DNA of 64,000 nt from Allolucifera butyrica (GTDB lineage: Bacteria > Bacillota > Negativicutes > Sporomusales > UPPP01), in NCBI RefSeq assembly GCF_900476375.1, contig NZ_UPPP01000127.1, forward strand, positions 62,001 through 126,000, given 5' to 3'. The notes under the pieces are model-generated. The model had not been told where the DNA came from and did no database searches. It worked only from the letters and a program-made list of their open reading frames with translations. Shown here in pieces: positions 1 to 8,581 of this stretch (position 1 is its first letter; each line of letters starts with the position of its first letter). A program made the position numbers and the translations under genes.

Positions 1-507
1 ATGCAGCTTAATATCAAAAACGTAGAGTTTTGGGATCTTGAAGACTATAAGTTGGAATTCACTCGAGAACATATGGAACGCATGGTGAAGAAAATCAGAG
101 AAGTAAGGCCGCATTACATTATTACCCATGGTCCGAAAGACGCATTTAATCCTGACCACGAAAATGTATCTAAATTCGTATGGGAAGCTAGTGTCTTATC
201 TATATCAAATGGAGTAAAAATAGAGGGATATCCTACGGCTAAGCAAGCCCGTATTTTCGGATTTGAACCGCATCAGACCGAGATTTGCGATTTTAAGCCG
301 GATGTAATTATTGACATTACCGAGACCTATCAGCAAAAAGAGGCAGCGATGCAGTGTTTTAAGGCGCAGAAACACTTGATTGCTTATTATGCAGACAGAG
401 CCAAAATGAGAGGCAATCATGCCCGCAGATGCTCTGGAAATAGTGAATACAAATATGCGGAGTCCTTTAGCCGGTTTTATCCTTATGTTGGTGGGGAACT
501 GGTGTAA
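1..507 (+). CDS. PIG-L/LmbE-family hydrolase, 5' end cut by window
   Basis: The visible 168 residues are the C-terminal two thirds of a PIG-L (LmbE-like) zinc hydrolase. The segment PHYIITHGPKDAFNPDHENV (about residues 37-56) corresponds to the family's second metal motif (T-H-x-P-x-D-x-x-x-D-H). The N-terminal AHPDD metal motif is absent, so the gene almost certainly starts before base 1 and the ATG at base 1 is probably internal. Family members deacetylate N-acetylglucosamine conjugates; GalB, a 4-oxalomesaconate hydratase of gallate breakdown, also has this fold. A tannase-like gene at 10-11.6 kb and the neighbouring porin and MFS carrier make an aromatic-acid role possible, but this is inference. 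Confidence 0.7.
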   Translation: MQLNIKNVEFWDLEDYKLEFTREHMERMVKKIREVRPHYIITHGPKDAFNPDHENVSKFVWEASVLSISNGVKIEGYPTAKQARIFGFEPHQTEICDFKPDVIIDITETYQQKEAAMQCFKAQKHLIAYYADRAKMRGNHARRCSGNSEYKYAESFSRFYPYVGGELV

Positions 508-622
508 CTGCTTCCAACTGTGAAGCATTATCAGAGAACTTTCAGGTTCTGATTGTAAAAAGGTAATTCCTAATCACAGGATTGTTATGGTAATCTATAT
601 ATTCTGAGTGGGGGAATTCGGT

Positions 623-1990
623 ATGAAAAGAGTGACGCTTGTATTTTTGAGCTTGTTGTTGTTGTTCTGTTTTACCGTTAATGTTTATGCTGCAGGTATA
701 TATGCTGATGTTCCACCATCCCATTGGGCCTATCAAGCAGTAAAGCAATTAACCGAAGCTGGTATCATTACAGGAGTTAGTAAGGATACTTTTGCGGGGG
801 ACAAGCCGGTTAGCCGATATGAAATGGCGCAGATGGTCTTTAACGCGATGACAAGGTATGATAAAGCGAATGCTGACCAAAAGCTGCTTATTAATGCGTT
901 GAAAGCAGAGTACAATGATATTTATAGTAAATTGCTGGAGCATGATAAACGTATAAGTAAACTTGAGAAAACGCAAGACAAAGTATCATTTTCCGGCGTG
1001 TTCAGTGCGAGATATAGGGATGTGGATTATCTTAAATCTGGTACGTCCAGCTCAGTTACCAACCAAATACGATTAAGGTTGAATGGTAAAATCAACGTTG
1101 ATGCAGATTCTTATATTGGCTTTCGTTTTGTTACCAAAGCTCCTAATAAAAATAACCTTTTTAATGACTCGTGGACTAATGTTGGCGGTGATAACCATAT
1201 GACTGCCAATGGTACCAATAATACTTACGACAATCAAATTGACAGATATTATTACACTGCCAAAGCAGGAAGTAATATGGCATTGTCCTTAGGTGAACAG
1301 GCATTAATAATTGATCCAATGAACATTATTGTAGATAGCACTTTCTTCAGTTATGGCGGCGGTAAAGCAAAATTTAATCTGGATCATTTAGGAAAGGATG
1401 CAGCACTTACAGTGCAGTATGGTAGTTTCTACAAGGGAGCAACACTTACCGGATTTACTGGCTGGGGCAACAAATCGGCTACCGCTTTTAATAATGTTGA
1501 CATAGCTTCGGAAATTTTAAATGGTAAGATTAACGATATTAATTATACAGTAGGGCATGCTGATTTTAGAAATAATACGGCTGGTGTTGATTTACTAAAC
1601 TATACGTTTGCCAATGTTGGTTTTCTTGTAGCTCCTAAGGTAGGGCTATCCTATGAATATGCCAACAATAGTGCAGATAGCCAGGGACGTTTTAATGCTG
1701 CAAAGATTGTATATGGAGATCAAGTATTAAAGAAAAAAGGGCAGTGGAATGTGTCATACCGATATATATCCGCTCAAAAAAATGCTATATTTAACCGGTA
1801 CGCTATGCTGGAAGGAGCAGCAGGCTCCAATACCAATGATCCGGAAAATGTGACTGACGCCCAAATAACGTATGCCTTTTCACCAACAACAACGTTTTTC
1901 ATACAAAGGATGACTGTTGATGATACAATAGCGTCTAATAATGCTAACGACAATGTGATTTGGAAAGCAGAATTAGACGTGAAATTTTAG
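623..1990 (+). CDS. SLH-domain outer-membrane porin
   Basis: A 455-residue protein with a signal peptide (MKRVTLVFLSLLLLFCFTVN, cleavage near VYA-AG), one S-layer homology domain (about residues 22-75, with HWAYQAVKQL and SRYEMAQMVFNAM), a charged coiled-coil stretch (about 80-115) and a long aromatic-alternating beta-strand region ending in a C-terminal Phe. This is the architecture of the Negativicutes porins that tether the outer membrane to peptidoglycan through the SLH domain. The ATG at 623 is preferred over the upstream GTG at 608 because GGGGGAA lies 5-11 bases before it and the signal peptide begins there. Substrate is unknown; the neighbours (LmbE-type hydrolase, MFS carrier) suggest small organic acids. 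Confidence 0.85.
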   Translation: MKRVTLVFLSLLLLFCFTVNVYAAGIYADVPPSHWAYQAVKQLTEAGIITGVSKDTFAGDKPVSRYEMAQMVFNAMTRYDKANADQKLLINALKAEYNDIYSKLLEHDKRISKLEKTQDKVSFSGVFSARYRDVDYLKSGTSSSVTNQIRLRLNGKINVDADSYIGFRFVTKAPNKNNLFNDSWTNVGGDNHMTANGTNNTYDNQIDRYYYTAKAGSNMALSLGEQALIIDPMNIIVDSTFFSYGGGKAKFNLDHLGKDAALTVQYGSFYKGATLTGFTGWGNKSATAFNNVDIASEILNGKINDINYTVGHADFRNNTAGVDLLNYTFANVGFLVAPKVGLSYEYANNSADSQGRFNAAKIVYGDQVLKKKGQWNVSYRYISAQKNAIFNRYAMLEGAAGSNTNDPENVTDAQITYAFSPTTTFFIQRMTVDDTIASNNANDNVIWKAELDVKF

Positions 1991-2039
1991 AATGAAAAAT
2001 AGTCTGGGTTAAAAGCCGCGCATAGTAGTCAAACTCAAA

Positions 2040-2095
2040 AGAGACCTCCTGAGCAAATGGACAAAAGAACAATATCCCAATAAAAGGAGGTCTCT
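2040..2095. repeat. Inverted repeat of 11 bp, 34-nt loop
   Basis: AGAGACCTCCT at 2040-2050 is exactly complementary to AGGAGGTCTCT at 2085-2095. No U-tract follows either arm, so it is not a standard terminator. The arm contains AGGAGG and could mask or mimic a ribosome site, or be the remnant of a small mobile element. Nothing else was recognised between the porin and the MFS gene. Confidence 0.45.
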
Positions 2096-2269
2096 AAACT
2101 TATAGTTCCTAGGTTATTTTTACTGCGATTATAAGCGACTTATCCATGAATGACTTTTGCTGGAAATGTTTATATTCAGTCTACCTATGCCAGCCGATGT
2201 GCGAATAATTTTAAAAATGGTAATTTTTGTGCAAAATTCTGGCAGATAATTGAAAGGGTGATTACTCGT

Positions 2270-3628
2270 ATGCAACATTCTAATGCGGCTAACCGATTGG
2301 ACCGATTACCGATTGCTTCCTTACATAAAAATATATTATTTGCTGTAGCAATAGCTTACTTTTTTGAATTTGCTGATCTCAATCGATTTGCCATCATAGT
2401 ACCAAAATTAATGAATATTTGGGGTGTTTCAGTAAACACGGTAGCATATGTAACGTCTTTCTCTTTTTTGGCCATGGCTGTAGGTTCGGCAATTGGCGGC
2501 TGGCTTGCAGACTTTTATGGACGCAAGAAAGCCTTAACAATAACGGTTATGATGTTTACAATAATTTCAGTTTTGAGTGGTTTTGCCTGGGATATTTGGA
2601 CTTTGGGACTTTGTCGTATAGTGGGGTCGGCGGGATTGGCCGCGATGACGGTCATTGCCGTAATATATGTTAACGAAATGTTTCCTGCGAAACTTCGCGG
2701 CAAGTATCAGGCATATGCTATGGTTATAGGCATCTGTGGCACACCGGTCACTAATTTGATTGCAAGCGCGGTAGTTCCTTTAGCTCCCTGGGCATGGAGA
2801 TTGGTGTTCATCTGGGGTTTGTTGGGTTTTTTATATTTATTATTTAGCAGGCGCATATTTGAATCTCCTCGCTGGTATGAGAGTCGGGAGCAGTATGATA
2901 AGGCGGATGATATTTTATGTAGAATTGAGAATGAGGTTCGCCGCGAAAAGGGCGCTCTTCCGGTCCCTCCTTTAGCAGTACCTGAAGTTAAGATAGATAA
3001 GACACCAATTGCAGTTTTATTTCAACGAAAATATTTAGGTACCACTCTTTTGCTTACTGTCGTTTGGGTTACAGAAACGATAGGTTTTTTTGGATATTCA
3101 AGCTGGGCTCCGGCGCTTTTGGCAAAAGAAGGATTTAGTGCAGGAAAATCAATTTTCTATATTGCTTTAACTACGGTTGGAGCTCCTCTCGGTCCATATA
3201 TTGCGTCAATGGTTACCGACAGGTTTGAACGTAAATGGTGCCTGGCTATTTTTGGTGCAATAATCGGAGCAAGTGGACTGCTGTATGGTTTAACATTTAA
3301 TCCTATAATGATTGTTCTGTTTGGATTTATTGTGAATTTGTTTGAACGGGGCTATACCGCTTTAGGGTACGCCTATTCCCCCGAGTTGTACGATACAAAG
3401 GTGCGGTCAATTGGAACTGGTTTATCATACGGTGCGGGGCGTTTGTCAAACGCTTTAGGCCCAATAATTATAGCTTATCTTTATAGTACGCATGGCTACA
3501 GAAGTGTATTTTATTTTATCGCTGCTACCTGGTTTATCGGGGCATTGACTGTCGGCTTCTTCGGACCAAAAACTAAATGTTCCGAATCAAACAAACTGGA
3601 GATTTCCATGCAACCCGATTCAAATTAG
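2270..3628 (+). CDS. MFS transporter (aromatic acid/sugar-porter type)
   Basis: A 452-residue, roughly 12-helix major facilitator. The conserved loop 2-3 motif is GGWLADFYGRKK, and a related motif (SMVTDRFERKW) appears in the second half. The first ATG of the open frame (2150) has no ribosome site; GAAAGGGTG followed 9 bases later by ATG at 2270 marks a better start, just before the first helix. General fold and the acidic first helix (FFEFADLNRF) suit proton-coupled uptake of organic or aromatic acids, but the substrate cannot be read from the sequence. It probably works with the porin upstream and the chemoreceptor downstream. Confidence 0.8.
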   Translation: MQHSNAANRLDRLPIASLHKNILFAVAIAYFFEFADLNRFAIIVPKLMNIWGVSVNTVAYVTSFSFLAMAVGSAIGGWLADFYGRKKALTITVMMFTIISVLSGFAWDIWTLGLCRIVGSAGLAAMTVIAVIYVNEMFPAKLRGKYQAYAMVIGICGTPVTNLIASAVVPLAPWAWRLVFIWGLLGFLYLLFSRRIFESPRWYESREQYDKADDILCRIENEVRREKGALPVPPLAVPEVKIDKTPIAVLFQRKYLGTTLLLTVVWVTETIGFFGYSSWAPALLAKEGFSAGKSIFYIALTTVGAPLGPYIASMVTDRFERKWCLAIFGAIIGASGLLYGLTFNPIMIVLFGFIVNLFERGYTALGYAYSPELYDTKVRSIGTGLSYGAGRLSNALGPIIIAYLYSTHGYRSVFYFIAATWFIGALTVGFFGPKTKCSESNKLEISMQPDSN

Positions 3629-3695
3629 GTTCTTACAAATTTGAACTACTTTTATTGCTGGTATTTTTGGAGCACAAGATACTGGGGGAATCTAC

Positions 3696-5720
3696 TTGAA
3701 AAGTATTCGTACACGTCTTTTGGCCATTGTCCTGACGCTTATGGTGATTTCACTTGGATGTTTGGCCGGGTTTAGCTACTACTTTGCCAGGCAGGCACTT
3801 ACGGCCAGTGTTGATGAAACTTCCGCGGCGATCGGTACTGATTATGCAAATCGAGTGCAAGCATCCGTTTATGAGATGGTCACATATTTGCAGGGCGTAA
3901 TCAACAACCAGGCTATCCGCCCAAACAGTGAACGCCAGTTGCTAATTTCGGCCCTGGCTGAAGCTCGCGTCCGCGGTAAAAAATTTGACGCGGTCAACTT
4001 CGTTTATCCGGACGGAACTACCATCCGTTATGACGGCACGGTTATTAATCTGGCCGACCGCGATTATTTCCAGAAGGTAATTAAGGACAAACAGCCAGTG
4101 ATTTCTGAGCCCATCATTGCGAAGGGAACCGGTAAGGCAAGCATAGTTATTGCGGTACCGATCGTAGAGAACGGTAAACTTATTGGCGTTCTTAATGGTA
4201 CTGCCTCTCTGGCAAGCCTCAACGGTCTTGTCAAACAGATCAAATTTAAAGAGGATGGATATGGCGCTATCGTCGATGCTTCCGGTGTCGTCCTGGCCTA
4301 TCCCCGGCCCGAGGTTGTAGGAAAATTAAATTTACGGGAAAAGAAAATCGATTCCGGCCTGAAGCTGGGAGCTGCTGAACTGGACGACCGTCTGATCGCA
4401 CTGTTCAAATCTGTAAACGATACCAAGAAGCAGGTTCATGGCGTTCATACCTCTATCGACAACATATCCACATTAAGTGTATTGACGCCAATTAAACTGC
4501 CTGGCGGCCAACAATGGGTATTAATGGTTTCAGCTCCGGAAACAGAGGTTTTCCGTGAAGTAGGAACAATGACGAAATTTTTATTCACAGTGGCCTTGGC
4601 CGGCATATTCTTAGCCGGGCTATTTGTGGTATACATCAGTAAAAAATTTGCGCAGCCGATAATAAAACTTCGTGATGAAGTCTTAATATTGGCCAATGGC
4701 GATCTGCAACGGCGGGAATTGGACATTAATTCAAAGGATGAAATCGGACAATTGGCAGGAGCTTTTACGCAAATGGCCGATAAATTGCGCCATCTGGTTG
4801 CTAAAGTACAATTGAAAGCGGAAACCGTTGCAGCCTCAAGCGAAGAATTGACTGCGAGCGCGCAACAGTCTGCTGACGTCACGAATCAAGTCGCAGGGTC
4901 CATTACTCATATCGCTGAGGGGTCGGATCTGCAGACAAATGCCATAGATAGTATGGCGGCTATTGTGGAGCAAATGTCGGCTAACATTGAGCAAATCGCA
5001 GCGATAGGAAAGCAGATAACGGATATTGCTGCGGATACATCGGAGTCAACCTTTCAGGGGCAAAAGGCTATTGACAAGGCCAGAGAACATATGAGAAATA
5101 TTGGCGAAGGGTCCGAAACGGTTCAAAAGGCGATTGGCAATTTAGCTCAGGGATCCCGCGAGATTGGAGAAATTGTTACACTGATTTCTGCCATAGCCGG
5201 GCAGACAAACCTTTTAGCTCTTAATGCCGCTATCGAAGCTGCCAGGGCTGGAGAAGCGGGCCGGGGCTTTGCGGTCGTTGCCGAGGAAGTACGAAAGCTG
5301 GCGGAAGAGTCTAACCAGGCCACTCAGAAAATTGCCGGTTTGATTCAAAAAAATGAGTCTGATATGAATCAGGCTATTGTCGTTACCCGTAATAGTACCA
5401 ATGGTGTTAAGACTGGTATTGGAGTTGTTGAATCGGCGGGTGATACATTTAAAGCCATAGCGGATACTGTGGAAAACCTATCCGTACAGATTCAAGGCAT
5501 AATCGAATCGATTGATCAAATTGTGGCAGGAAGCGAGAAGCTTGTATTTTCCGTACAAAATGTCGACAAAGCTGCCAAAGAAAATGATGCCGAGGCGCAA
5601 AGCGTTTCAGCGGCGATGGAAGAACAGTCCGCTTCTATGCAGGAAATTGCCTCATCAAGCCAATCCTTGGCGCATACAGCAGCCGATCTTCAGTCAGCCG
5701 TGGCAATTTTTAAAATATAG
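3696..5720 (+). CDS. Methyl-accepting chemotaxis protein, dCache type
   Basis: A 674-residue chemoreceptor with a TTG start preceded by GGGGGAA. It has an N-terminal membrane helix (residues 7-28), a periplasmic double-Cache sensor domain (about 35-280, with the ligand-pocket-like VYPDGTTIRYDG and RDYF), a second membrane helix (about 287-310), a HAMP domain (about 312-365) and a long signalling coiled coil. The kinase-contact hairpin tip GQTNLLALNAAIEAARAGE is intact. There is no C-terminal CheR-binding pentapeptide. The ligand is unknown; position next to the porin and MFS gene suggests sensing of the same compounds. A terminator follows at 5799-5842. Confidence 0.92.
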   Translation: MKSIRTRLLAIVLTLMVISLGCLAGFSYYFARQALTASVDETSAAIGTDYANRVQASVYEMVTYLQGVINNQAIRPNSERQLLISALAEARVRGKKFDAVNFVYPDGTTIRYDGTVINLADRDYFQKVIKDKQPVISEPIIAKGTGKASIVIAVPIVENGKLIGVLNGTASLASLNGLVKQIKFKEDGYGAIVDASGVVLAYPRPEVVGKLNLREKKIDSGLKLGAAELDDRLIALFKSVNDTKKQVHGVHTSIDNISTLSVLTPIKLPGGQQWVLMVSAPETEVFREVGTMTKFLFTVALAGIFLAGLFVVYISKKFAQPIIKLRDEVLILANGDLQRRELDINSKDEIGQLAGAFTQMADKLRHLVAKVQLKAETVAASSEELTASAQQSADVTNQVAGSITHIAEGSDLQTNAIDSMAAIVEQMSANIEQIAAIGKQITDIAADTSESTFQGQKAIDKAREHMRNIGEGSETVQKAIGNLAQGSREIGEIVTLISAIAGQTNLLALNAAIEAARAGEAGRGFAVVAEEVRKLAEESNQATQKIAGLIQKNESDMNQAIVVTRNSTNGVKTGIGVVESAGDTFKAIADTVENLSVQIQGIIESIDQIVAGSEKLVFSVQNVDKAAKENDAEAQSVSAAMEEQSASMQEIASSSQSLAHTAADLQSAVAIFKI

Positions 5721-5798
5721 CTTTTTCCGTTTGACCTTACACGTTCTCAATGCAGCAGCCGCACTAATGGATATCGTCCAAAAAATTCAAATAACCGT

Positions 5799-5842
5799 CA
5801 ACAGCCTAGAACCTGTTTAAAGGTTATGGCTGTTGTTTTTTT
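5799..5842 (+). terminator. Intrinsic terminator after the chemoreceptor
   Basis: CAACAGCC (5799-5806) pairs with GGCTGTTG (5828-5835), with an inner AACCT/AGGTT pairing, and is followed directly by seven T residues. Confidence 0.85.
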
Positions 5843-6127
5843 AGGTGTTATGTTATGTTCGGCCTGGGAAATTCCCTTGCCCTGATTTGCAGTAGTGAGA
5901 GAATAGCCGAAGTCGGATTTTATGTGACATTGGAACAGCCCGAGTCTGAATTACAAAGGCAGATGAGCCTTGGATGTTGCCCTTATTATTCCGGTTATTA
6001 CAATTCTGTAACAATAAAGAAGCAGATATGTTACTGCATCCACTGGGAGAAACCTGTTTTTTTGAAAGAAATACCCGCCGAGGGCGGGTAATAGGTTTTA
6101 TTTTATACAGCTCCACTTGACTAAAAT
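5843..6127. other. Intergenic stretch without a recognised gene
   Basis: Short open frames exist here but have no ribosome site or recognisable protein. The only structure is a GC-rich hairpin, TACCCGCC (6072-6079) with GGCGGGTA (6083-6090), flanked by AT-rich sequence on both sides. It lies just past the expansin stop codon and probably terminates that minus-strand gene; a similar hairpin lies at about 49.1 kb. Confidence 0.5.
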
Positions 6128-6841
6128 TCAGTCGGGCAGTTGTATATTGCCTGGAATAATATAGGCTGACGAAACGCCATTGGCCGGAAGTGCCGGCAGT
6201 GTATCCGTGACAACCTTGCCGCGAATATCGGTGATTCTTACTTTAAGGGGACTTGTCCCCATATTGGTGCCGACAAAATGGTTCCATTGCATTTTCTCCA
6301 TATTGATCCATTTTCCATTGCTGTAGTATTCCATTTTTAGCACCGGATATTTGTGATTTCGAACCTGGATGGCGGCCCACCACTGACTGCTGCCTTCCTT
6401 GATGCGGTAGGAGAAATTTCCCTTGACCGGTGCTTTTACCACATGCCACTGAACATTGATTTTTCCTGCGGACATGTCGCCAATTTTGGCAAAGGATGTA
6501 GGACAGAGGTCCAACGCTCCGGCGGCACCTTCGGGGTACAAATCGGTCACGTAAACAAGGGTGCTTCCTTTCGGACTTTTAACTTCCAGGTATGCGCCGG
6601 CTAAGGCTGCGTTTACGCCCAAACTGTTATAATCCGTGGGATTTAAAGCGGTAATTTGCATGGTAGAGGCAATGGGGTCCAAAAGAGCTGCCCCGCCGGA
6701 ATAGCCGGAGCTGGTATAGGTTGCATAACCGGAATGCCAATCGTTCCAAGCAGCAAAGGCCTGCATGGAAAAAAACATTTGAACCCAAAGCAGCACTGTA
6801 ATGACTATACTAATTTTTCTTTTCATATGGTTTTTGTTCAT
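6128..6841 (-). CDS. Secreted bacterial expansin (EXLX1/YoaJ-like)
   Basis: A 237-residue secreted protein with a signal peptide ending near AFA-AW. The first domain (about 40-125) is the double-psi beta-barrel of expansins, with the catalytic-site-like block YVTDLYPEGAAGALDLCPTS and TALN; the second (about 135-237) is the cellulose-binding beta-sandwich with aromatic residues in SSQWWAAIQVRNHKYPV and WNHFVGTN. It closely resembles Bacillus subtilis EXLX1. Expansins loosen cellulose-hemicellulose networks without hydrolysis and are typical of plant-associated bacteria. The start at 6841 has GAGAGG upstream. It stands alone; no cellulase is adjacent. Confidence 0.9.
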   Translation of the reverse strand: MNKNHMKRKISIVITVLLWVQMFFSMQAFAAWNDWHSGYATYTSSGYSGGAALLDPIASTMQITALNPTDYNSLGVNAALAGAYLEVKSPKGSTLVYVTDLYPEGAAGALDLCPTSFAKIGDMSAGKINVQWHVVKAPVKGNFSYRIKEGSSQWWAAIQVRNHKYPVLKMEYYSNGKWINMEKMQWNHFVGTNMGTSPLKVRITDIRGKVVTDTLPALPANGVSSAYIIPGNIQLPD

Positions 6842-6905
6842 AAATACCTCTCTATTTGAATGAAATATTTTCCTCATATTCCTAAATTATACAGGAGATA
6901 TATAA

Positions 6906-7250
6906 CAAATCTATGACAGCTATCCGACGCCGCTGCACTACAAAATCATTCCGGAAATTATTTGCGACCGGAATATAACCTTGCTGCTGGGGCCCCCCAC
7001 TTTTCTTCACGGCTACGCCAAAGTCGCCAACTATTATGATTTTTACAGTTTGCGGTTTGTGCTGGCCGGCGGTGAAAAGCTAAAGGAAGAGGTAAGGCAG
7101 ATCTGGCAGGAGAAGTTTGGCATTCGCATTTTTGAAGGATATGGCACAACGGAGACGGCCCCAGTGCTTAGTCTTAATACGCCACTGTTCAACAAGGCCG
7201 GCACTGTCGGCCGGTTCCTGCCCGGAATTGAATGGCAACTGACCTTGTAA
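6906..7250 (+). pseudogene. Fragment of an Aas-like acyl-ACP/acyl-CoA synthetase
   Basis: An open stretch of about 114 codons between an in-frame TAA (6903-6905) and TAA at 7248 encodes the middle of an AMP-binding (ANL superfamily) enzyme. Recognisable pieces are YPTPLHYKIIPE, LRFVLAGGEKLKEE and the A5 motif FEGYGTTETAPV, followed by GTVGRFLPGIE. This pattern resembles the 2-acylglycerophosphoethanolamine acyltransferase/acyl-ACP synthetase Aas. There is no start codon with a ribosome site, and both the N-terminal adenylate-binding part and the C-terminal lid domain are missing, so it is a remnant of a deleted gene. Confidence 0.75.
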
Positions 7251-7279
7251 GACAAGAAAACTGTCACCGCGTATTTGAG

Positions 7280-7768
7280 CTAATGTTCCCAATAGTAGGC
7301 AAGCAGCCGTTTCAATTCATTGCCTTGCGGTGTATTGCTATCCGCAATAACTTTTAACATATCTGTATCATCTTTAGTTAAAATAATCGCCTGGGATGAA
7401 TGTGATAATTTACGGTTTTTATCCAGTTTTCCTGTTTTATCCGGATGATAGGCAACAATTGCCTGCGTACCTTCCTGCGGAAGTGAAATAGCGGAAAAGT
7501 TTTGGATGATTGCAAGCTGAACAGGGGGTAAATTTTCCGGGTAAGCGGTGACCCAAACTTTATAAAAAAAGGGACTGTCATTTCCTCCCATTGGTTCCAG
7601 ATTATCAACCTTTGCGAGAGCTACTACACCGGTCCGTATTAATTTTTCCTTCTTGCCGCTATTTCCCGTATCCCAGATATACAAGGAAATCAGGGAGAAA
7701 ATAATGAATGCCAGTATCCCTAAAAGGACCTTGAACATTTCTAATGCTATATTCAGTAGAGAATCCAT
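7280..7768 (-). CDS. Membrane-anchored protein of unknown function
   Basis: A 162-residue protein with a single N-terminal membrane helix (about residues 13-32, GILAFIIFSLISLYIW) followed by a soluble domain of mixed strands and helices. The ATG at 7768 follows AAGGAGG. I do not recognise the family; the domain vaguely recalls small single-helix-anchored beta-barrels of the DUF3592 kind, without firm support. It lies next to the Aas fragment and is transcribed towards it. Confidence 0.6.
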   Translation of the reverse strand: MDSLLNIALEMFKVLLGILAFIIFSLISLYIWDTGNSGKKEKLIRTGVVALAKVDNLEPMGGNDSPFFYKVWVTAYPENLPPVQLAIIQNFSAISLPQEGTQAIVAYHPDKTGKLDKNRKLSHSSQAIILTKDDTDMLKVIADSNTPQGNELKRLLAYYWEH

Positions 7769-7874
7769 AATTACTCCTCCTTATAAGATAAGACGGGACG
7801 AATACTTATTAATTAGATTTAGTAACTAAGTTTCTATAGCCCAATATATACTCCTGCTATCAAATATTCATTTC

Positions 7875-7923
7875 TTGACTAGTAGATTGGCAGATGCTAC
7901 ACTGTTAGTTATAATAACTAACA
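7875..7923 (+). promoter_or_regulatory. Promoter and operator of the tetR gene
   Basis: TTGACT (7875-7880), a 17-base spacer and TACACT (7898-7903) form a good sigma-A promoter. A perfect palindrome, TGTTAGTTAT-A-ATAACTAACA, occupies 7903-7923, starting on the last base of the -10 box. The same 21 bases recur at 8538-8558 before the exporter gene, so the TetR protein very likely represses both itself and the exporter. Confidence 0.88.
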
Positions 7924-7936
7924 AAAGGGGGATACC

Positions 7937-8521
7937 ATGACGGATGACGCATTGGTTACTGCCGACAGAATTATATTAGCAGCCAGTGAATTATTTCAGG
8001 AAAAAGGGTTTCATCCGGTGACCATGAAGAATATCGCCTGTCGGGCTAATGTCAGTGAAATGACAGTATTTCGCCACTTTTCTTCCAAAAAGCAAGTTTT
8101 AGAAGCGGTTATAAAAAAAATATCCTACATACCTCCTTTAAAAGAAGTATTTGAAGATAAAATTTGCTGGGATTTAGAAACGGACTTGTTATTAATTAGC
8201 GAAACTTACCAAAAAATTATGGCCGACAATCAGTTAGCTTTCTTAATTACTTTACGGGAAGAAAAAACGATTCCGGAAGTTAGTCAATTTATCCGTCAAG
8301 GACCGCCACAATTTAAGTCTTTTTTGAAAACTTATTTTGGTGCGATGCAGGATAAAAAGCAAATCGGGGAAGGTGATACGGAGTCGTTAGCTTTGGCGTT
8401 TATGGCGATTAATTTTGGCTATTTCTTTTTTAAAATATGTGGACACGAAATGGTTGGTATTTCCGATGAGCAATATCTCAAAACAGCAATTGAATTATTT
8501 GCCAAGGGGATAAAAACTTAA
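7937..8521 (+). CDS. TetR-family repressor of the adjacent MFS exporter
   Basis: A 194-residue TetR/AcrR protein. The N-terminal helix-turn-helix covers about residues 8-55 (ILAASELFQEKGFHPVTMKN, then VSEMTVFRHFSSK), and the C-terminal all-helical domain is the variable ligand-binding part. The ATG at 7937 follows AAAGGGGG. Identical 21-bp palindromes lie in its own promoter and just before the downstream exporter gene, the classical arrangement for a drug-efflux repressor that releases DNA on binding the exported compound. Confidence 0.9.
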   Translation: MTDDALVTADRIILAASELFQEKGFHPVTMKNIACRANVSEMTVFRHFSSKKQVLEAVIKKISYIPPLKEVFEDKICWDLETDLLLISETYQKIMADNQLAFLITLREEKTIPEVSQFIRQGPPQFKSFLKTYFGAMQDKKQIGEGDTESLALAFMAINFGYFFFKICGHEMVGISDEQYLKTAIELFAKGIKT

Positions 8522-8537
8522 AATTTTTTCAGCATTA

Positions 8538-8558
8538 TGTTAGTTATAATAACTAACA
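8538..8558. promoter_or_regulatory. TetR operator before the exporter gene
   Basis: An exact second copy of the 21-bp palindrome at 7903-7923, lying between the tetR stop codon and the exporter's AAGGAGG ribosome site. Binding here would block the exporter independently of tetR read-through. Confidence 0.88.
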
Positions 8559-8581
8559 TAAAATAAGGAGGAATAGTTTTT

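Noticed and set aside
5855..6091. Small open frame after the chemoreceptor
   Set aside because: No ribosome site, no recognisable protein, and it ends inside a terminator-like hairpin.
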